This document shows, in pieces, positions 11,111-23,715 of a DNA stretch of 64,000 bases. The translations under genes were made by a program, and so were the position numbers. The DNA lies in NCBI RefSeq assembly GCF_963259705.1, contig NC_081851.1, forward strand, positions 12,250,145 to 12,314,144. Direction: 5' to 3'. This DNA is from Myotis daubentonii. Lineage: Eukaryota; Chordata; Mammalia; Chiroptera; Vespertilionidae. Positions within the stretch are counted from its first letter, which is position 1. Each line of letters begins with the position of its first letter. A model generated the notes under the pieces. The model was given only the letters and a program-made list of their open reading frames with translations. It did no database searches and was not told the DNA's origin.

Positions 11111-12658
11111 ATATATGTTTAACCAGTTCTGTGTGGATAATATGGACCCTATGAGACAGGGTACTTCAAAACACTAGGCAACCGTTGTGAAACAGTCATC
11201 CCTGTATCTCAGGACGCCTTTCCTCCACAAGTCCACACAGAAGAAATGTACGGGGCCCTTAGTGATCACAGTACAAACAGGAAGCTCACCATCCCACATG
11301 TCCCCACTGCCCTTCCCCTCACCACCTCCTCCTGGGCTTAGGCACCTCCTTCAGGAGCAGATTGACACTAAACTGCCCCATGTCCCTTGCAATTCGGCCC
11401 GTTCTGCCCAAGGGTTCACGAAAGACTCTCAGAGTTGATTTATGAGACACAAAGTTCCTCCCTGATATAAAGCACAATAGCGAGGAGAGGATTTTTTTCC
11501 TCTCGTTGATGCTGGGAGCTTACCATGACATCACTGAGCAGCTGAATTCAATATTGGATCCCCCTACCTGTGGACTTGTTCTTTTGTTAGAAAGACAAGG
11601 CCCTACTGTTAGCTTCATCACTATTCTGCTGCTTATAATTCTCAGCTGCCACACTGAATGAGATCGTTAAAACCCCTGAGCGTGGACAAGGTTGTAGCAT
11701 TTCATGGTATTGCAAAAAAAAAAACAACAACAAAAACGAAAACAAAAACAAAAAAACAAAAAACGATGGGAGCAGAGAGCAGGACAGGGGAAAGATGGGA
11801 GATGCCGGAAAGAACACCAGCCTTCCACGGACTCCAGAGGGAGACGTCAGGATACAGGGCATGGCACAGCTCTAAGCTGGGCTGGCAGAGTGTGATGCCA
11901 ATGAGGATCTCAAAGTGTGACCACAAAAAAGGGGTGAGGGAGAGAAAAGACTGCAAAGGAAGCTAAGGTCGGGCCATGGAGGGCCTGAACGGACACGCTA
12001 AGGATTTGGGACTCATTTCTAAAGGCCATAGGAGAGCACTGTCAGTTTTCAGAAGAGACATGATCATATTGACATTTTCAAAAGATCCTTCGGGCTGCCG
12101 GTAGAGAATCCTTAGGGACCTGGCGATACTAGAGGTTGACAGGTCACAGAGAACACATGGGATCAGGAGGCCCTGAAGTCAATGTGGCTTAGTACTCTTG
12201 CTGCTCACCTTGATGGCTTCACACTAGAATCGTCGTATCAGGAATGTCAAGGTGGAAATCTATCCCACTCATGGGACTTGACAGCTTATGTCTAGAAGTT
12301 ACAATAAAGTAGCACGATATGCCCTATCTTTTCTCAGACCAAGACACTCTCAGAACAAAGTGAAGAACATAGCAAAACCAAGATTTGCTAAAGCGGTAAG
12401 GAAAAGGCTGTGGACTCAGCTTCCAGACAGAACAACAGGTCAGTGGCACAGACAGAGAAAGGGAGAGAGAGGCTGAGAGGAAGGAAGGGACCTCAAGAAC
12501 TAGAGTACCAGAGAAGTGACAGGACCTGACACCCCATCAGCTGGGCTGTACTCTATGTTGTTTAGAAGCGAGTTTATGACATAGAGTCCAAACATAACAG
12601 AAATACAAGCAAATGTCACCATACTGTTCACAAAACTTTTAATGAAAAAGATGCTTAC
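11111..12658. other. Unique sequence with A-rich tract
   Basis: Contains an A-rich (CAAAAA)n-like stretch at 11713-11765 that creates spurious Lys-rich and Phe-rich frames. No exon of the flanking gene fragments was recognised. Confidence 0.45.
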
Positions 12659-12750
12659 CTTGATGAAGTGTGCATACTTCTTCAGTTGTTCTGAAAAGCA
12701 TTGTGTAATCCTTGCAGTAATGATCTAAGTAAAACTCCAATTTTAAGTCC
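12659..12750 (-). pseudogene. ANAPC1: ANAPC1-like middle exon
   Basis: A 92-nt exon between TTGTTGTAG and GTAAGC. Its frame matches the APC1 segment that directly follows the preceding exon (DLKLEFYLDHYCKDY, then RTTEEVCT). It diverges more from APC1 than the N-terminal exons do. Confidence 0.75.
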
Positions 12751-13916
12751 CTACAACAACAAGAACATATAAAATACAAATAACTAGGAAGGTATTACAA
12801 TATTCACCCCCAACAGTTAGCATTCCTCAGTAGAACTTTCCCATTTAAAAACATACTCATGAGAAAAAAGGTAATCAAATCCAGAGCCCCTTTATTCTAT
12901 TTCTGGACTTTCCTGTGCCCAGTATTGTAAGTGCAACCTCATCTACTTTTGCTAGACAAATTTTATGTAGGTGAAACTACTGTAAAAATACTGTGATCTA
13001 GGTTCTCTTCCATTACCTATTAGTTGTTGATTTTCAACAAACCATCTCTATAGCCTCAATATTTTCTTCCAGAAAATGGGGAAATACCAGTTAATTCACT
13101 GTGAAGTTTTAAAACTAAATAAAATATGTGAAAAATACCAGAGCCCATTATTAGGGTTGGAAATCATTTCATTATAAAACAGTTTTCATCATAGTAATGA
13201 TTTGTCCTAAGAGAAATAAAAAATTAAAAGTGCCATGTATCAGAATGCAACTTCTTTATCTCAAGGAAGATCACAAAAATTAGAAAATGTTCTGTAATAT
13301 TAACTCAGACGTTGATAATTTTATTCAATTCAATTTTATTATCAAGGGTCACAATACCCAAGTGTGTGACCTTTAGAATTCGGTGTTTAAACAGAGTGCT
13401 GGCAAGGCTGTGAAAGTGCAGTGTTAGCACCATTTAAATGTAGATCCACTAGGAACCAGAAAGACACAGAAGGCGACAGCACAAGTGCATTAGAGAGCCC
13501 ACAGCTAACCAAGCGTCATGGTCTTGGAAACACACTCTGACAGGTTTTCTCATCACTAATGGGGATCATGATTCCCTGGCCTTGTTGACAATTTATGTAG
13601 CTAAACTGCAATTCTCTGAACTGTAAGCACTACTAGAAGGTAGATATTGTTACAGCATAGCAGGTATTGTTATAGACCTTCCACCACAGTGCAGGCAGTC
13701 AGCCTGTCAAAATGAAATGGTCTTCGGGTCACACCCAGTGTTTACCATGTTTCCTGACTTCCTGCTGATCTTGGGACAAAGATGACTCACAAGCCCTTAC
13801 ATAGCCAGTATCTTCAAACAAGTCTGTGTTTTGCAAAAAATGCTCTGGGTTCTTAAGGCCAATTTCTAAGTCACCTGAGCACTCCTGGAAGTTTTCACTC
13901 TACACACAGTATTTAC
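12751..13916. other. Intron of ANAPC1-like copy
   Basis: AT-rich unique sequence between two adjacent ANAPC1-like exons; no further exon or confident repeat was recognised. Confidence 0.5.
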
Positions 13917-14085
13917 CTTGCCAACTGAACAAGGGGGGTCAACAAGTGAATGAATTCCTTCTCCCATCAGAGTATTCCATTTAGGCTCCTCAGAGACCCA
14001 GTGAAGTAGGAAAAAGATTGCAGGTATGTGAGAGAAGTGTAGAAGAATCCAGACTGAGATTCTGTGACAAGTCTTCATCCTTCAT
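13917..14085 (-). pseudogene. ANAPC1: ANAPC1-like middle exon, frameshifted
   Basis: A 169-nt segment between a TTTCTCAG acceptor and GTAAAT donor. It begins in the APC1 frame MKDEDLSQNLSLDSS, then loses about 5 nt and continues in another frame (HIPAIFFLLH, NTLMGEGIHSLV), with a further single-base gain near the 3' end. The shifts mark the copy as non-coding in this part. Confidence 0.8.
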
Positions 14086-14297
14086 CTGAGAAACTTTCCA
14101 AAGGATTCAGACATAAAGATCTGTTCAAAAGGTGAGACTCAACCTTCTGGTGGTGGTCTGAATTCAGTAAATACTCCCAATCCCGAGAAGAAGAAACAGA
14201 TATTGATTTTTAAGTCATGCCTCCTTGTAATTAGGGCGGTGGGAGTGATCAAGGAGGGGTCGATGGGGGAAAAGGAGACATATGTAATACTTTAAAC

Positions 14298-14522
14298 CAG
14301 TGTTAAACTCAACCTTCCTAATGCTGTGACCCTTTAATATAGTTCCTTATGTTATGTTGACCCCCAATTTCACTGTTACAAATTAAACATAATTAAAGCA
14401 TAGTGACTAATCACAAAAACAATATGTAATTATATATGTGTTTTCCCATGGTATTAGGCGACCCCTGTGAAAGGATCATTCGACCACTAAAGGGCTCACG
14501 ACCTACAGGTTGAGAACTGCTG
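14298..14522 (-). mobile_element. SPIN-type hAT MITE with perfect 8-bp TSD
   Basis: A 225-bp element flanked by identical CTTTAAAC at 14290-14297 and 14523-14530. Read on the minus strand it starts CAGCAGTTCTCAACCTGT and ends TTGAGTTTAACACTG, the SPIN/URR1 terminal pattern. No transposase; nonautonomous. Confidence 0.85.
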
Positions 14523-14561
14523 CTTTAAACAATAAGAAAAATTCATTTAAAGCAATTCAAG

Positions 14562-16495
14562 GGAGCAAATGGAGTGAGCAGCTGAAACTAATAAAACCCA
14601 CCCCGAATTGGCGAAATTTCTCAGCTGGTGAGACCATTTGCAGCCGGGAAGGGCAGAACTCCCCTGGAAAGGTAAAAAAAAAAACAAAACACAGGGATTT
14701 GGGCAGGAAAGATTGCCAGACCTCTGAGCCCAGAGGGTCAAAGGGAGATAGCGTGGCAGACAGCCACGTCCCTTGGGACAGGCAAAGCCCCTGACTGGGG
14801 AAAGGAGATCCGCGGGATTCCTGGAACAGCCAGGAGATTTGAGAGATGGGTTCTGTGTTCACGGAGGACTGAGCCTAAAGGGGGCAGCCTGAAGAGCTGA
14901 CCAGACCATGCCGTGCCGGTAAGAAAAGAGCTTACAGAAACCAAGCCTTCCCCGTTTCCGCAGCCAGCATTTGTTTGTTTGTTTTCACTGAATCCTGTTC
15001 ATAAGATATTTCGGGTACAGACACTCACCTGTGCTGAGGAGAGGGAGAGGGTGCGGAGGAGTGGAATCTGGGGAGAGACTGAGGAGAGAAGGGGAGCCGG
15101 GAGAGGTGGCAGCGAATTGAGTGCTGAGATACCCCTTAGCCCAGGACTGGGGCAGCCATTCTCTCTGAAGAGTGAGACTCCTCCCCAAAGCCCCCAGACA
15201 AGGAGCACAGCCACACACAGATTCCACCCTGAATGAGATTAAGGATTAAAATAATCTGATCAGTCCCTGGGAGTTAACAGCGTCTGGCCTATAGAGGGAT
15301 TTTCAATCCCAGCAAGAACACAGAGCAGATAACTATTAAGGAACCAGCTCTGGATAGTTGACCTATCCAAATCAGTTTTAAATGCGATAGAGAAGCCTTA
15401 TATCCTCAGAGGCCAACCCCAGAACACTGCCACCCAGAGGCTGAGCCACAAACTGAGTCTTTGCTAAACACAAAATAAGGCAGTCTGGGAAACAAATACG
15501 GCCTGCTTTAAAATAAGGACTGTGGTTTACAACACAGAGGAACAGTGTATCGCAGGGAAACTCAACACATTCCTGAATAACTGGCAGGACTAAAGGCGAG
15601 CCAGACTGAAGAATAGAAGAACCGAAGGACCTTCACTACTGCAAATTTTTTTTTTCTTTTTTCACCTTTTAACTAAGAAACCATTTTTTTTCTTTTTTTC
15701 CTTTTTTTTCTTCTTTTTCCATCACCTGATTTTACGCTTTTAATTACTACCTTCTTATTTTTAACCAGTATTATTACTGCTACTATTTTACCATTTTTTA
15801 AAGTGCCATTTTATTTTTTCTTTATTTTATTTTGGGATTAGTGTCCTCCATTCTATTTTCAGTGGTATATTATCAGTTGTTTCTAGTTTGCATCCATCTC
15901 TAGGGAGCTGTTGCTGGAATTTGTTGGGATTAGTGGCGGTTCTATAGGAGTATTCTCCTCATATAAAAAGTCTCTTCCCCTCTTCCACTTCATTCTCTCT
16001 TTTCGCTCTTTTTTTATCTTTTCTATTCTCGCTTTTATTTTCCCCCCTCCTTTTTCCCAATTTCATTTTTGCACTCTTTTGGTCCCTACTTTTCTTTTCT
16101 TTTTTCTCTTTTATCTTTTTCTCTTCCTTCTTCCTTATCCCCTAATTCTCTGAATTCGGGTGGTCACCTTTATTTGGGGTTATTAATATCGTGAATATAT
16201 TTGTGTTTAGTGCCTGGTACGTGGTGCCTTGTGTTGTATTTTGTGCCTTTAAATCAACGCAGCAGATCCGAGGAACAACAGCCTCCTGAGCACCACACCC
16301 TCTGCTGAGGAACAGCAGCTGTACGTGAAGCCTCCCCCACCATCCAGAAGAGCCACCACAGCTGTAAACAGCACCCACCAGAGGAGCTGCTGCCAACTGA
16401 GGAGCAGCTGCTACCGCAACCGCCCGAAGAGCAACCACAGACCAAGGAGTCACTGCCACCCAGGGAGCAGCCACTGAACGACTCAACGTTTAGAT
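14562..16495 (+). promoter_or_regulatory. L1 5' UTR / internal promoter region
   Basis: About 1.9 kb between the left TSD and ORF1. GC-richer at the 5' part, then a T-rich tract (about 15645-16140). By analogy with mammalian L1s this region should hold the internal promoter; no specific binding site was identified. Confidence 0.6.
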
Positions 16496-17485
16496 ATGTC
16501 AGTGAGATCAAACATGGGTAGACAAAGAAACCCCCAAAGGAAAGAGAAGGACTCTCCTGAAAAGCAGCTAAGTAATACAGAGGCATGCAACATGACAGAA
16601 AAAGAATTCAGAATAAGGGTCCTTGAGTGCATAAACTGGATGGCAGAAAAAAATCAACAACTTCTACAAGAAGCAAGAAGAAACAGATGAAAAAGTCAAC
16701 TACCTATGCAAGAAGCAAGAAGAAACAGATGAAAAAATCAATAACATATGGAAGAAGCTAGAAGAAACAGATGAAAAAATCAACACCTTAAGTAAGACCC
16801 AAGAAGAAATGAAGAGTGATATAGCTGCAATAAAAAACACCATTGAAAGTATCAACAGTAGACTAGGAGAAGCGGAGGACCGACTTAGTGAATTAGAAGA
16901 CAAGGAAGCAAAGCACACCCAAACTGTACTGCAATTGGAGAAAAAAATTAAAAGACAGGAGGTGAGCCTAAGGGAGCTTTGGGACAACATGAAACGATAC
17001 GACGTACGATTAATAGGAGTACCAGAACAACAGAAAGATGAACAAGGATTAGAAAACCTATTCAAAGAAATAATATCAGAAAACTTCCCTGAGGTGGGGA
17101 AGAAAAAAGTCACACAAGCCCAGAGAGTCCCAAACAAGGTGAACCCAAAGAGACCCACAACAAGACACATCATAATTACCATGGCAAATGTTCAGGACAA
17201 AGAGAGAATCTTACAGGCTCCAAGAGAGAGAGAGAAAGTCACATACAAGGGATCTCCCATTAGATTGTCAAATGATTTCTCAACAGAAACACATCAGGCC
17301 AAAATGAATGGACAGACATTTACAAAGTGATGCAAAGCAAAGGACTGAATCCAAGAATACTCTATCCAGCAAGGCTATCATTCAAACTTGAAGGGGAAAT
17401 AAGAAGCTTCACAGACAAAAAAAGGCTAAGGGAGTTTCTCACCACCAAGCCAGCAATGCAAGGAATGCTAAAGGGACTGGTATAA
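16496..17485 (+). pseudogene. L1 ORF1 (RNA-binding protein), broken
   Basis: Begins at ATG 16496 and runs 64 codons before a stop after a Lys/Gln-rich stretch. It resumes in the L1 frame at about 16809 through 17330 and, after another frame change, to TAA at 17483-17485 (LKGLV end). The coiled-coil region has a short internal tandem expansion of a GAAGAAACAGATGAAAAA-type motif (16668-16790). The RRM-like core (RLIGVPE, RHIIITM) and C-terminal region are recognisable. Confidence 0.85.
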
Positions 17486-18565
17486 AAAGAAGAACTAAAA
17501 AGCTCAGAAAGAAAACAGCCACACAAAAAAAAGAAATGACTACAAACAAGTACCTTTCAATAATAACTTTAAATGTAAACCGACTAAATGCTCCAACCAA
17601 AAGACATCAAGTGGCTGAATGGATAAAAAAACATGACCCATACATCTGCTGTCTACAAGAAACCCACCTCTTTAGAAGGGACTCACACAGACTGAAAGTG
17701 AAAGGATGGAAAAATATCTTTCAGGCAAATGGAAAGGAAACGAAAGCTGGGGTAGCAATACTTATATCGGAAAAAATAGACCTCAAAGTGAAGGCCATAA
17801 CAAGAGATAAGGAAGGCCACTTCATAATACTAAAGGGATCAATACAACAAGAAGATATTACCCTGATAAACATATATGCACCCAATGCAGGAGCACCCAA
17901 ATTCATAAAAAATCTCCTGGAAGATATCAAAGGAGAGATCAACAACAATACAATCATAGTAGGGGACTTTAATACACCACTGACAGCACTGGATAAGTCC
18001 TCTAGACAAACAATCAGCAAAGATACAGCAATCCTAAATGACTCACTAGATCAGATGGACTTAATAGACATCTTCAGAACACTTCACCCCAAAGCCTGGG
18101 AATATACATTCTACTCATGTGCTCATAAGACATATTCTAAAATAGACCATATATTGGGTCACAAGCAAAGTCTCCCCAAATTCAAGAAGATTGAAATCAT
18201 AAAAAGCATATTTGCAGACCACGAAGGCATAATATTAGAAATAAACTACAATGAAAACAACCCAAAATACTCAAACACCTGGAAGCTGAATAGCATGCTA
18301 TTCAATATTGATTGGGTTACCAATGAGATCAAAGAAGAAATTAAAAACATCCTGGAAACTAATAGAAATGAAAACACAACAATCCAAAACCTATGGGACA
18401 CAATGAAAGCAGTCCTGAGAGGGAACTTTATAGCTCTACAGGCCTACCTCAAAAAACAAGAAAAAATGGTAGTAAATCATCTAACTCTACACCTCAAAGA
18501 ATTAGAAAGAGAGCAACAAGAAAACCCCAGAGTGAGCAGAAGGAAGGAGATAATAAAGATTAGAG

Positions 18566-20466
18566 GAGAACCAAGATGGCGGCATAGGTTAACGCCGGAG
18601 TTTGCTGCTTTGAACAACTACTTCAAAAGTGAAACCAAAAAACGGAAGGGACATCACCCAGAACCACAGGAACGCTGGCTGAGTGGAAGTCCTACAACTA
18701 GGAGGAAAGAGAAACGCATACGGACACTCAGAGGAGGCGCAGTGCTGAAGTCAAATTCTGAGGTGCGGAGTGCGCGGAGCAGGCTGGCGGCGGAGGGCGC
18801 AGTTGGCGTTTTCAATCGGGAGGGAGTCGCAGACTCTGAGCACCAGATCCGGGCGAGTCTTTAGGGACCCAGACTCAAACGGGAGAAGCGGGACTGTCTG
18901 GCTTCGGTCAGAGCCAGTGCAGCTTTCTCTCCCAGCTTTGCAGCGGGTGCTGGGACTCAGAGAGGCAGAGCCCCTTGGGACAGGACTGAGAGCCGCCATA
19001 ACTGCTCTCTCCAGCCCACCCTGTTGATCCTGTGCGACCCGCCCCGCCCAAGCCCTGCACACAGGCATTTGCTGGATAGCCTCAGGCAAAGGCTAGATTA
19101 GCACCTCCCTAGAGGACAGAAGTTCTCTCACTGCTGACACAGCTGATTCTCATAGCCACTTGGCCTGGAGGTCAAACCCTCCCTGGAATTAGCTACAACA
19201 ATCAAGATTTATCTATAAGACTGCAAACAAAGACCACTAGGGGGTGCACCAAGGAAGCATAACAAAATGCGGAGACAAAGAAACAGGACAAAATTGTCAA
19301 TGGAAGAAATAGAGTTCAGAACCACACTTTTAAGGTCTCTCAACAACTGTTTAGAAGCTGCCGATAAACTTAATGAGATCTACACGAAAACTAATAAGAC
19401 CCTCGATCGTATATTGGGGAACCAACTAGAAATTAAGCATACACGGACTGAAATAACGAATATTATACAGACGCCCGACAGCAGACCAGAGGAGCGCAAG
19501 AATCAAGTCAATGATTTGAAATGCGAGGAAGCAAAAAACATCCAACCGGAAAAGCAAAATGAAAAAAGAATCCAAAAATGCGAGGATAGTGTAAGGAGCC
19601 TCTGGGACAGCTTCAAGCGTACCAACATCAGAATTATAGGGGTGCCAGAAGATGAGAGAGAGCAAGATATTGAAAACCTATTTGAAGAAATAATGACAGA
19701 AAACTTCCCCCACCTGCTGAAAGAAATGGACTTACAGGTCCAAGAAGCTCGGAGAACCCCAAACAAAAGGAATCCAAAGAGAACCACACCAAGACACATC
19801 ATAATTAAAATGCCAAGAGCAAAAGATAAAGAGAGAATCTTAAAAACAGCAAGAGAAAGAAACTCAGTTACCTACAAGGGAATACCCATACGACTGTCAG
19901 CTGATTTCTCAACAGAAACTTTGCAAGCCAGAAGGGAGTGGCAAGAAATATTCAAAGTGATGAATACCAAGAACCTACAACCAAGATTACTTTATCCAGC
20001 AAAGCTATCATTCAGAATTGAAGGTCAGATAAAGAGCTTCACAGATAAGGAAAAGCTAAAGGAGTTCATCACCACCAAACCAGGATTATATGAAATGCTG
20101 AAAGGTATCCTTTAAGAAGAGGAAGAGGAAGAAAAAGGTAAAGATACAAATTATGAACAACAAATATGCATCTATCAACAAGTGAATCTAAGAATCAAGT
20201 GAATAAATAATCTGATGAACAGAATGAACTGTTGATTATAATAGAATCAGGGACATAGAAAGGGAATGGACTGACTATTCTTGGGGGGGAAAGGGGTGTG
20301 GGAGATGTGGGAAGAGACTGGACAAAAATCGTGCACCTATGGATGAGGACAGTGGGTGGGGAGTGAGGGCGGAGGGTGGGGCGGGAACTGGGAGGAGGGG
20401 AGTTATGGGGGGGAAAAAAAGGAACAAATGTAATAATCTGAACAATAAAGATTTAATTTAAAAAAA
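18566..20466 (+). mobile_element. HAL1 (half-L1), full length, nested in L1 ORF2
   Basis: AAAGATTAGAG at 18555-18565 and 20467-20477 forms the target-site duplication; removing the insert restores the L1 reading order. The insert starts GAGAACCAAGATGGCGG, has a GC-rich 5' UTR of about 700 bp, one ORF (19267-20115), a 3' UTR with a G-rich tract, and a terminal A-tract. There is no ORF2, which is the defining HAL1 layout; mobilisation must rely on L1 ORF2p in trans or cis-borrowed machinery. Confidence 0.85.
19267..20115 (+). CDS. HAL1 ORF1 protein, intact
   Basis: An uninterrupted 282-codon frame with ATG 19267 and TAA 20113-20115. Residues about 20-110 are charged and helical (coiled-coil-like). 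Residues about 115-205 are the L1-type RRM core, with RIIGVPE near residue 122 and RHIIIKMP near 177. Residues about 205-282 form the C-terminal domain (STETLQARREWQ, YPAKLSF, KGIL end). It would bind RNA as a trimer like L1 ORF1p. The minus-strand HAL1 at 28721-30868 has three nonsense codons in the same frame, so this copy is the better preserved. Confidence 0.85.
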   Translation: MRRQRNRTKLSMEEIEFRTTLLRSLNNCLEAADKLNEIYTKTNKTLDRILGNQLEIKHTRTEITNIIQTPDSRPEERKNQVNDLKCEEAKNIQPEKQNEKRIQKCEDSVRSLWDSFKRTNIRIIGVPEDEREQDIENLFEEIMTENFPHLLKEMDLQVQEARRTPNKRNPKRTTPRHIIIKMPRAKDKERILKTARERNSVTYKGIPIRLSADFSTETLQARREWQEIFKVMNTKNLQPRLLYPAKLSFRIEGQIKSFTDKEKLKEFITTKPGLYEMLKGIL

Positions 20467-23400
20467 AAAGATTAGAGCATAAATATATGACATAGAGACC
20501 AAAAAAACAATACAGAAAATCAATGAAACCAAGAGCTGGTTCTTTGAAAGGATCAACAAGATTGACAAACCTCTAGCCAGACTCACCAAGAAGCAAAGAG
20601 AGAGGACCCAAATAAACAAAATCAGAAATGATAGAGGCGAAAGAACAACAGACCCCACAGAAATACAAACGATTGTTAAAAATACTATGGACAGCTCTAC
20701 TCCAACAAACTAGACAACCTGGAGGAAATGGACTAATTCCCAGAAAAATACAACATTCCAAAACTCAATCAGGAGAATCTAAAAATCTCAATAGGCCAAT
20801 AACTATGGAAGAAATTGAAGTAGTCATCAAAAAGCTTCCATCAAACAAAAGCCCAGGACCAGACGGCTTCACAGGGGAGTTTTACCAAACATTCAAGGAA
20901 GAACTAAAACCTATCCTCCTCAGACTACTACAAAAAAATCAAGAGGAAGGAACACTTCCAAGCTCATTCTATGAAGCCAGCATCACCCTAATACCAAAAC
21001 CAGGTAAAGACAACACGATGAAAGAGAATTACAGGCCAATATCCCTCATGAACATAGATGCCAAAATCTTAGCGCATCGGACCCAGCAGTACATCAGAGA
21101 GATCATACACCAGGACCAAGTAGGATTTATCCCAGGAAAGCAAGGATGGTACAATATCCTCAAATCAATAAACACATAAACAAATTGAAAGAAAAAAAAC
21201 CACATGGTCATATCAATTGATGCAGAAAAAGCATTTAACAAAATTCAACACCCATTTTTGATAAAAACTCTCAGCAAGGCGGGAGTAGAAGGATCATACC
21301 TCAACATAATAAAAGCCATATATGACAGGCCCACAGCCAACAGCATACTCAATGGACTGTTCTCAAAAACTAACACCATTTCCCCAAAGAACAGGAACAA
21401 GACAGGGATGCCCCCTCTCTCCACTCCTGTTCAACATAGTACTGGAAGTGTTAGCCATTGTAATTAGGCAAGAAGGAATAAAAGGCATCCAAATTGGAAA
21501 AGAGGAAGTAAAACTGTCCTTATTTGCAGATGACATGATATTATACATACAAAACCCTAGAGACTCCATCAAAAACCTACTAGACTTAATACATGAATTT
21601 GGCAATGTAGCAGGATACAAAATTAACCCCAAGAAATCTGAGGCATTTCTATACACCAATAGTGAACTTTCAGAAAGAGAGATTATAAAAACAATCCCGT
21701 TTACAATCGCTCCAAAAAAATTAAGCTACCTAGGAATAAACGTAACTAAAGAGGTAAAAGACCTCTACTCACAAAACTACAGGATGTTGAAAAAAGATAT
21801 AGAGGAAGCCATAAACAGATGGAAGAACATACCGTGTTCATGGATTGGTAGAATCAACATCATTAAAATGTCCATACTACCCAAAGCAATCTATAAATTC
21901 AGCACACTTCCCATTAAAATACCAACAGCATACTTCATAGATCCAGAATGAACTCTCCAAAATTTCACCTGGAACAAAGAAAGACCCTGAATAGCTGCAG
22001 CAATCCTGAAAAAGAACAAAGTAGGTGGGATCTCAATACCAGACATCAAGATGTATTACAAAGCCACTGTTCTCAAAACTGCCTGGTACTGGCACAAGAA
22101 TAGGCATATAGATCAATGGAATAGAATAGAGAGCCCAGAAATTGGCCCGTACCAATATGCTCAATTAATATTTGACAAAGGAGGCAAGAACATACAATGG
22201 AGCCAAGATAGTCTCTTCAATAAATGGTGTTGGGAAAATTGGACAGATATATGTAAGAAAATGAAACTAGACCAACAACATACACCATACACAAAAATAA
22301 ACTCAAAATGGATAAAGGACTTAAATGTACGACAGGAAACCATAAAAATTCTAGAAGAATCCAAAGGCAACAAAATCTCAGACATATGCCGAAGCAATTT
22401 CTTCACTGATACAGCTCCTAGGGCACTGGAAACTAAAGAGAAAATGAACAAATGGGACTACATCAAAATAAAGAGCTTCTGCACAGCAAAAGAAACCATC
22501 AACAAAACAATGAGAAAACCCACTGTGTGGGAAAACATATCTGCCAATGTCATATCTGATAAGGGCCTAATCTCCAAAATTTGTAGGGAACTCATACAAC
22601 TTAACAGAAGGAAGATAAACAATCCAATCAAATAATGGGCAAAGGACCTAAATAGACACCTTTCAAAAGAGGACATTCAGAAAGCCAACAGACATATGAA
22701 AACATGCTCAAGGTCACTAATCATCCGAGAGATGCAAATCAAAACAACAATGAGGTACCATCTCACACCTGTCAGACTGGCTATCATCAACAAATCAACA
22801 AACGACAAGTGCTGGAGACAATGTGGAGAAAAAGGAACACTTGTACACTGCTGGTGGGAATGCAGACTGGTGCAGCCACTATGGAAGACAGTATGGAGTT
22901 TCCTCAAAAAACTGAAAATGGAACTCCCATTTGACCCTGTGATCCCACTTCTAGGAATATATCCCAAGAAACCAGAAACACCAATCACAAAGGATATATG
23001 CACCGCTCTGTTCATAGCAGCACAATTCACCATAGCTAGGATCTGGAAACAGCCTAAGTGCCCATCAGTGGATCAATGGATTAGAAAACTGTGGTAAATC
23101 TACACAATGGAATACTATGCTGCTCTAAAAAGGAACTCTTACCATTTGCAAGGCATGGATGGAACTGGAGAGCATTATGCTAAGTGAAATAAGCCAGTCA
23201 ATGAAGGAAAAATACCACATGATCTCACTCATTCATGGATAATAGAGACCATTATAAACTTTTGAAAAATAATAGGTACAGAGGCAGAGCATCCTCAAAC
23301 AGATTGTCAAACTGCAGCGGGAAGGCCGGGGGAGGGTTGGGGGGCAGGAGGGAGGGGGGTAAGAGATCAACCAAAGGACTTGTATGCATGCATATAAGCA

Positions 23401-23518
23401 TAACCAATGGACATAAGACACTGGGGGATAGGGGAGGCTAGGGGACTGTCTAGGGCGGGGGGCAAAAAATGGACACATATGTAATACCCTTTGTATTATT
23501 TAAGCAATAAAAAAAAAA

Positions 23519-23715
23519 GAATCAGATATTATGAATGAGAGAGGAACCTTTAAGATCCTCCAGTCCAGAGTCCTCATTTTAACCTGTTATCTTCTCTGAG
23601 TCCATGTATAGTGCCCTTTTATTAAAAATATTGCTAAATACTACAAAATAAAAATCATGTCCTACACTGTGGGCTCCTTGAAGTCAAGGGCAGTATATAA
23701 AAAAAATAAAAAAAT
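23519..23715 (+). other. Putative L1 3' transduction
   Basis: Between the L1's own poly(A) and the right TSD lie about 180 bp of non-L1 sequence ending in a second A-rich tract (about 23698-23714). This fits read-through of the source L1 poly(A) site and retrotransposition of its 3' flank. The segment ctgtgggctccttgaagtca resembles an L2 3' end and could help trace the source locus. Confidence 0.7.

Larger units (their letters stand above)
17536..23190 (+). pseudogene. L1 ORF2 (endonuclease/reverse transcriptase), broken
   Basis: Starts at ATG 17536 with the apurinic endonuclease domain (17536 to about 18230; IITLNVN, QETH, DFN and DH motifs visible). It is interrupted by HAL1 at 18566-20466 and resumes with the RT domain (KSPGPDGF near 20850, FADDMILY near 21520) and the C-terminal cysteine motif CWRQCG...HCWWEC near 22811-22863. 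It contains several frameshifts and stops, including TGA at 21988-21990, at the same codon as in the two other L1 copies in this window. Confidence 0.9.
14562..23715 (+). mobile_element. Full-length L1 with nested HAL1 and 3' transduction
   Basis: TAAAGCAATTCAAG occurs at 14548-14561 and again at 23715-23728, bracketing the insertion as a target-site duplication. Between them lie a long 5' UTR, ORF1, ORF2, an L1 3' UTR, a first poly(A) at about 23505-23518, about 180 bp of non-L1 sequence and a second A-rich tail. A HAL1 (18566-20466) is inserted in ORF2. Without it and the transduced part the L1 is about 7 kb. Both frames are broken, so the copy is not active. Confidence 0.85.

Noticed and set aside
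17536..18864. A 442-codon open frame that could be read as one novel protein
   Set aside because: Codons up to about 18565 are L1 ORF2 endonuclease sequence; the rest is HAL1 5' UTR read in frame by chance after the insertion.
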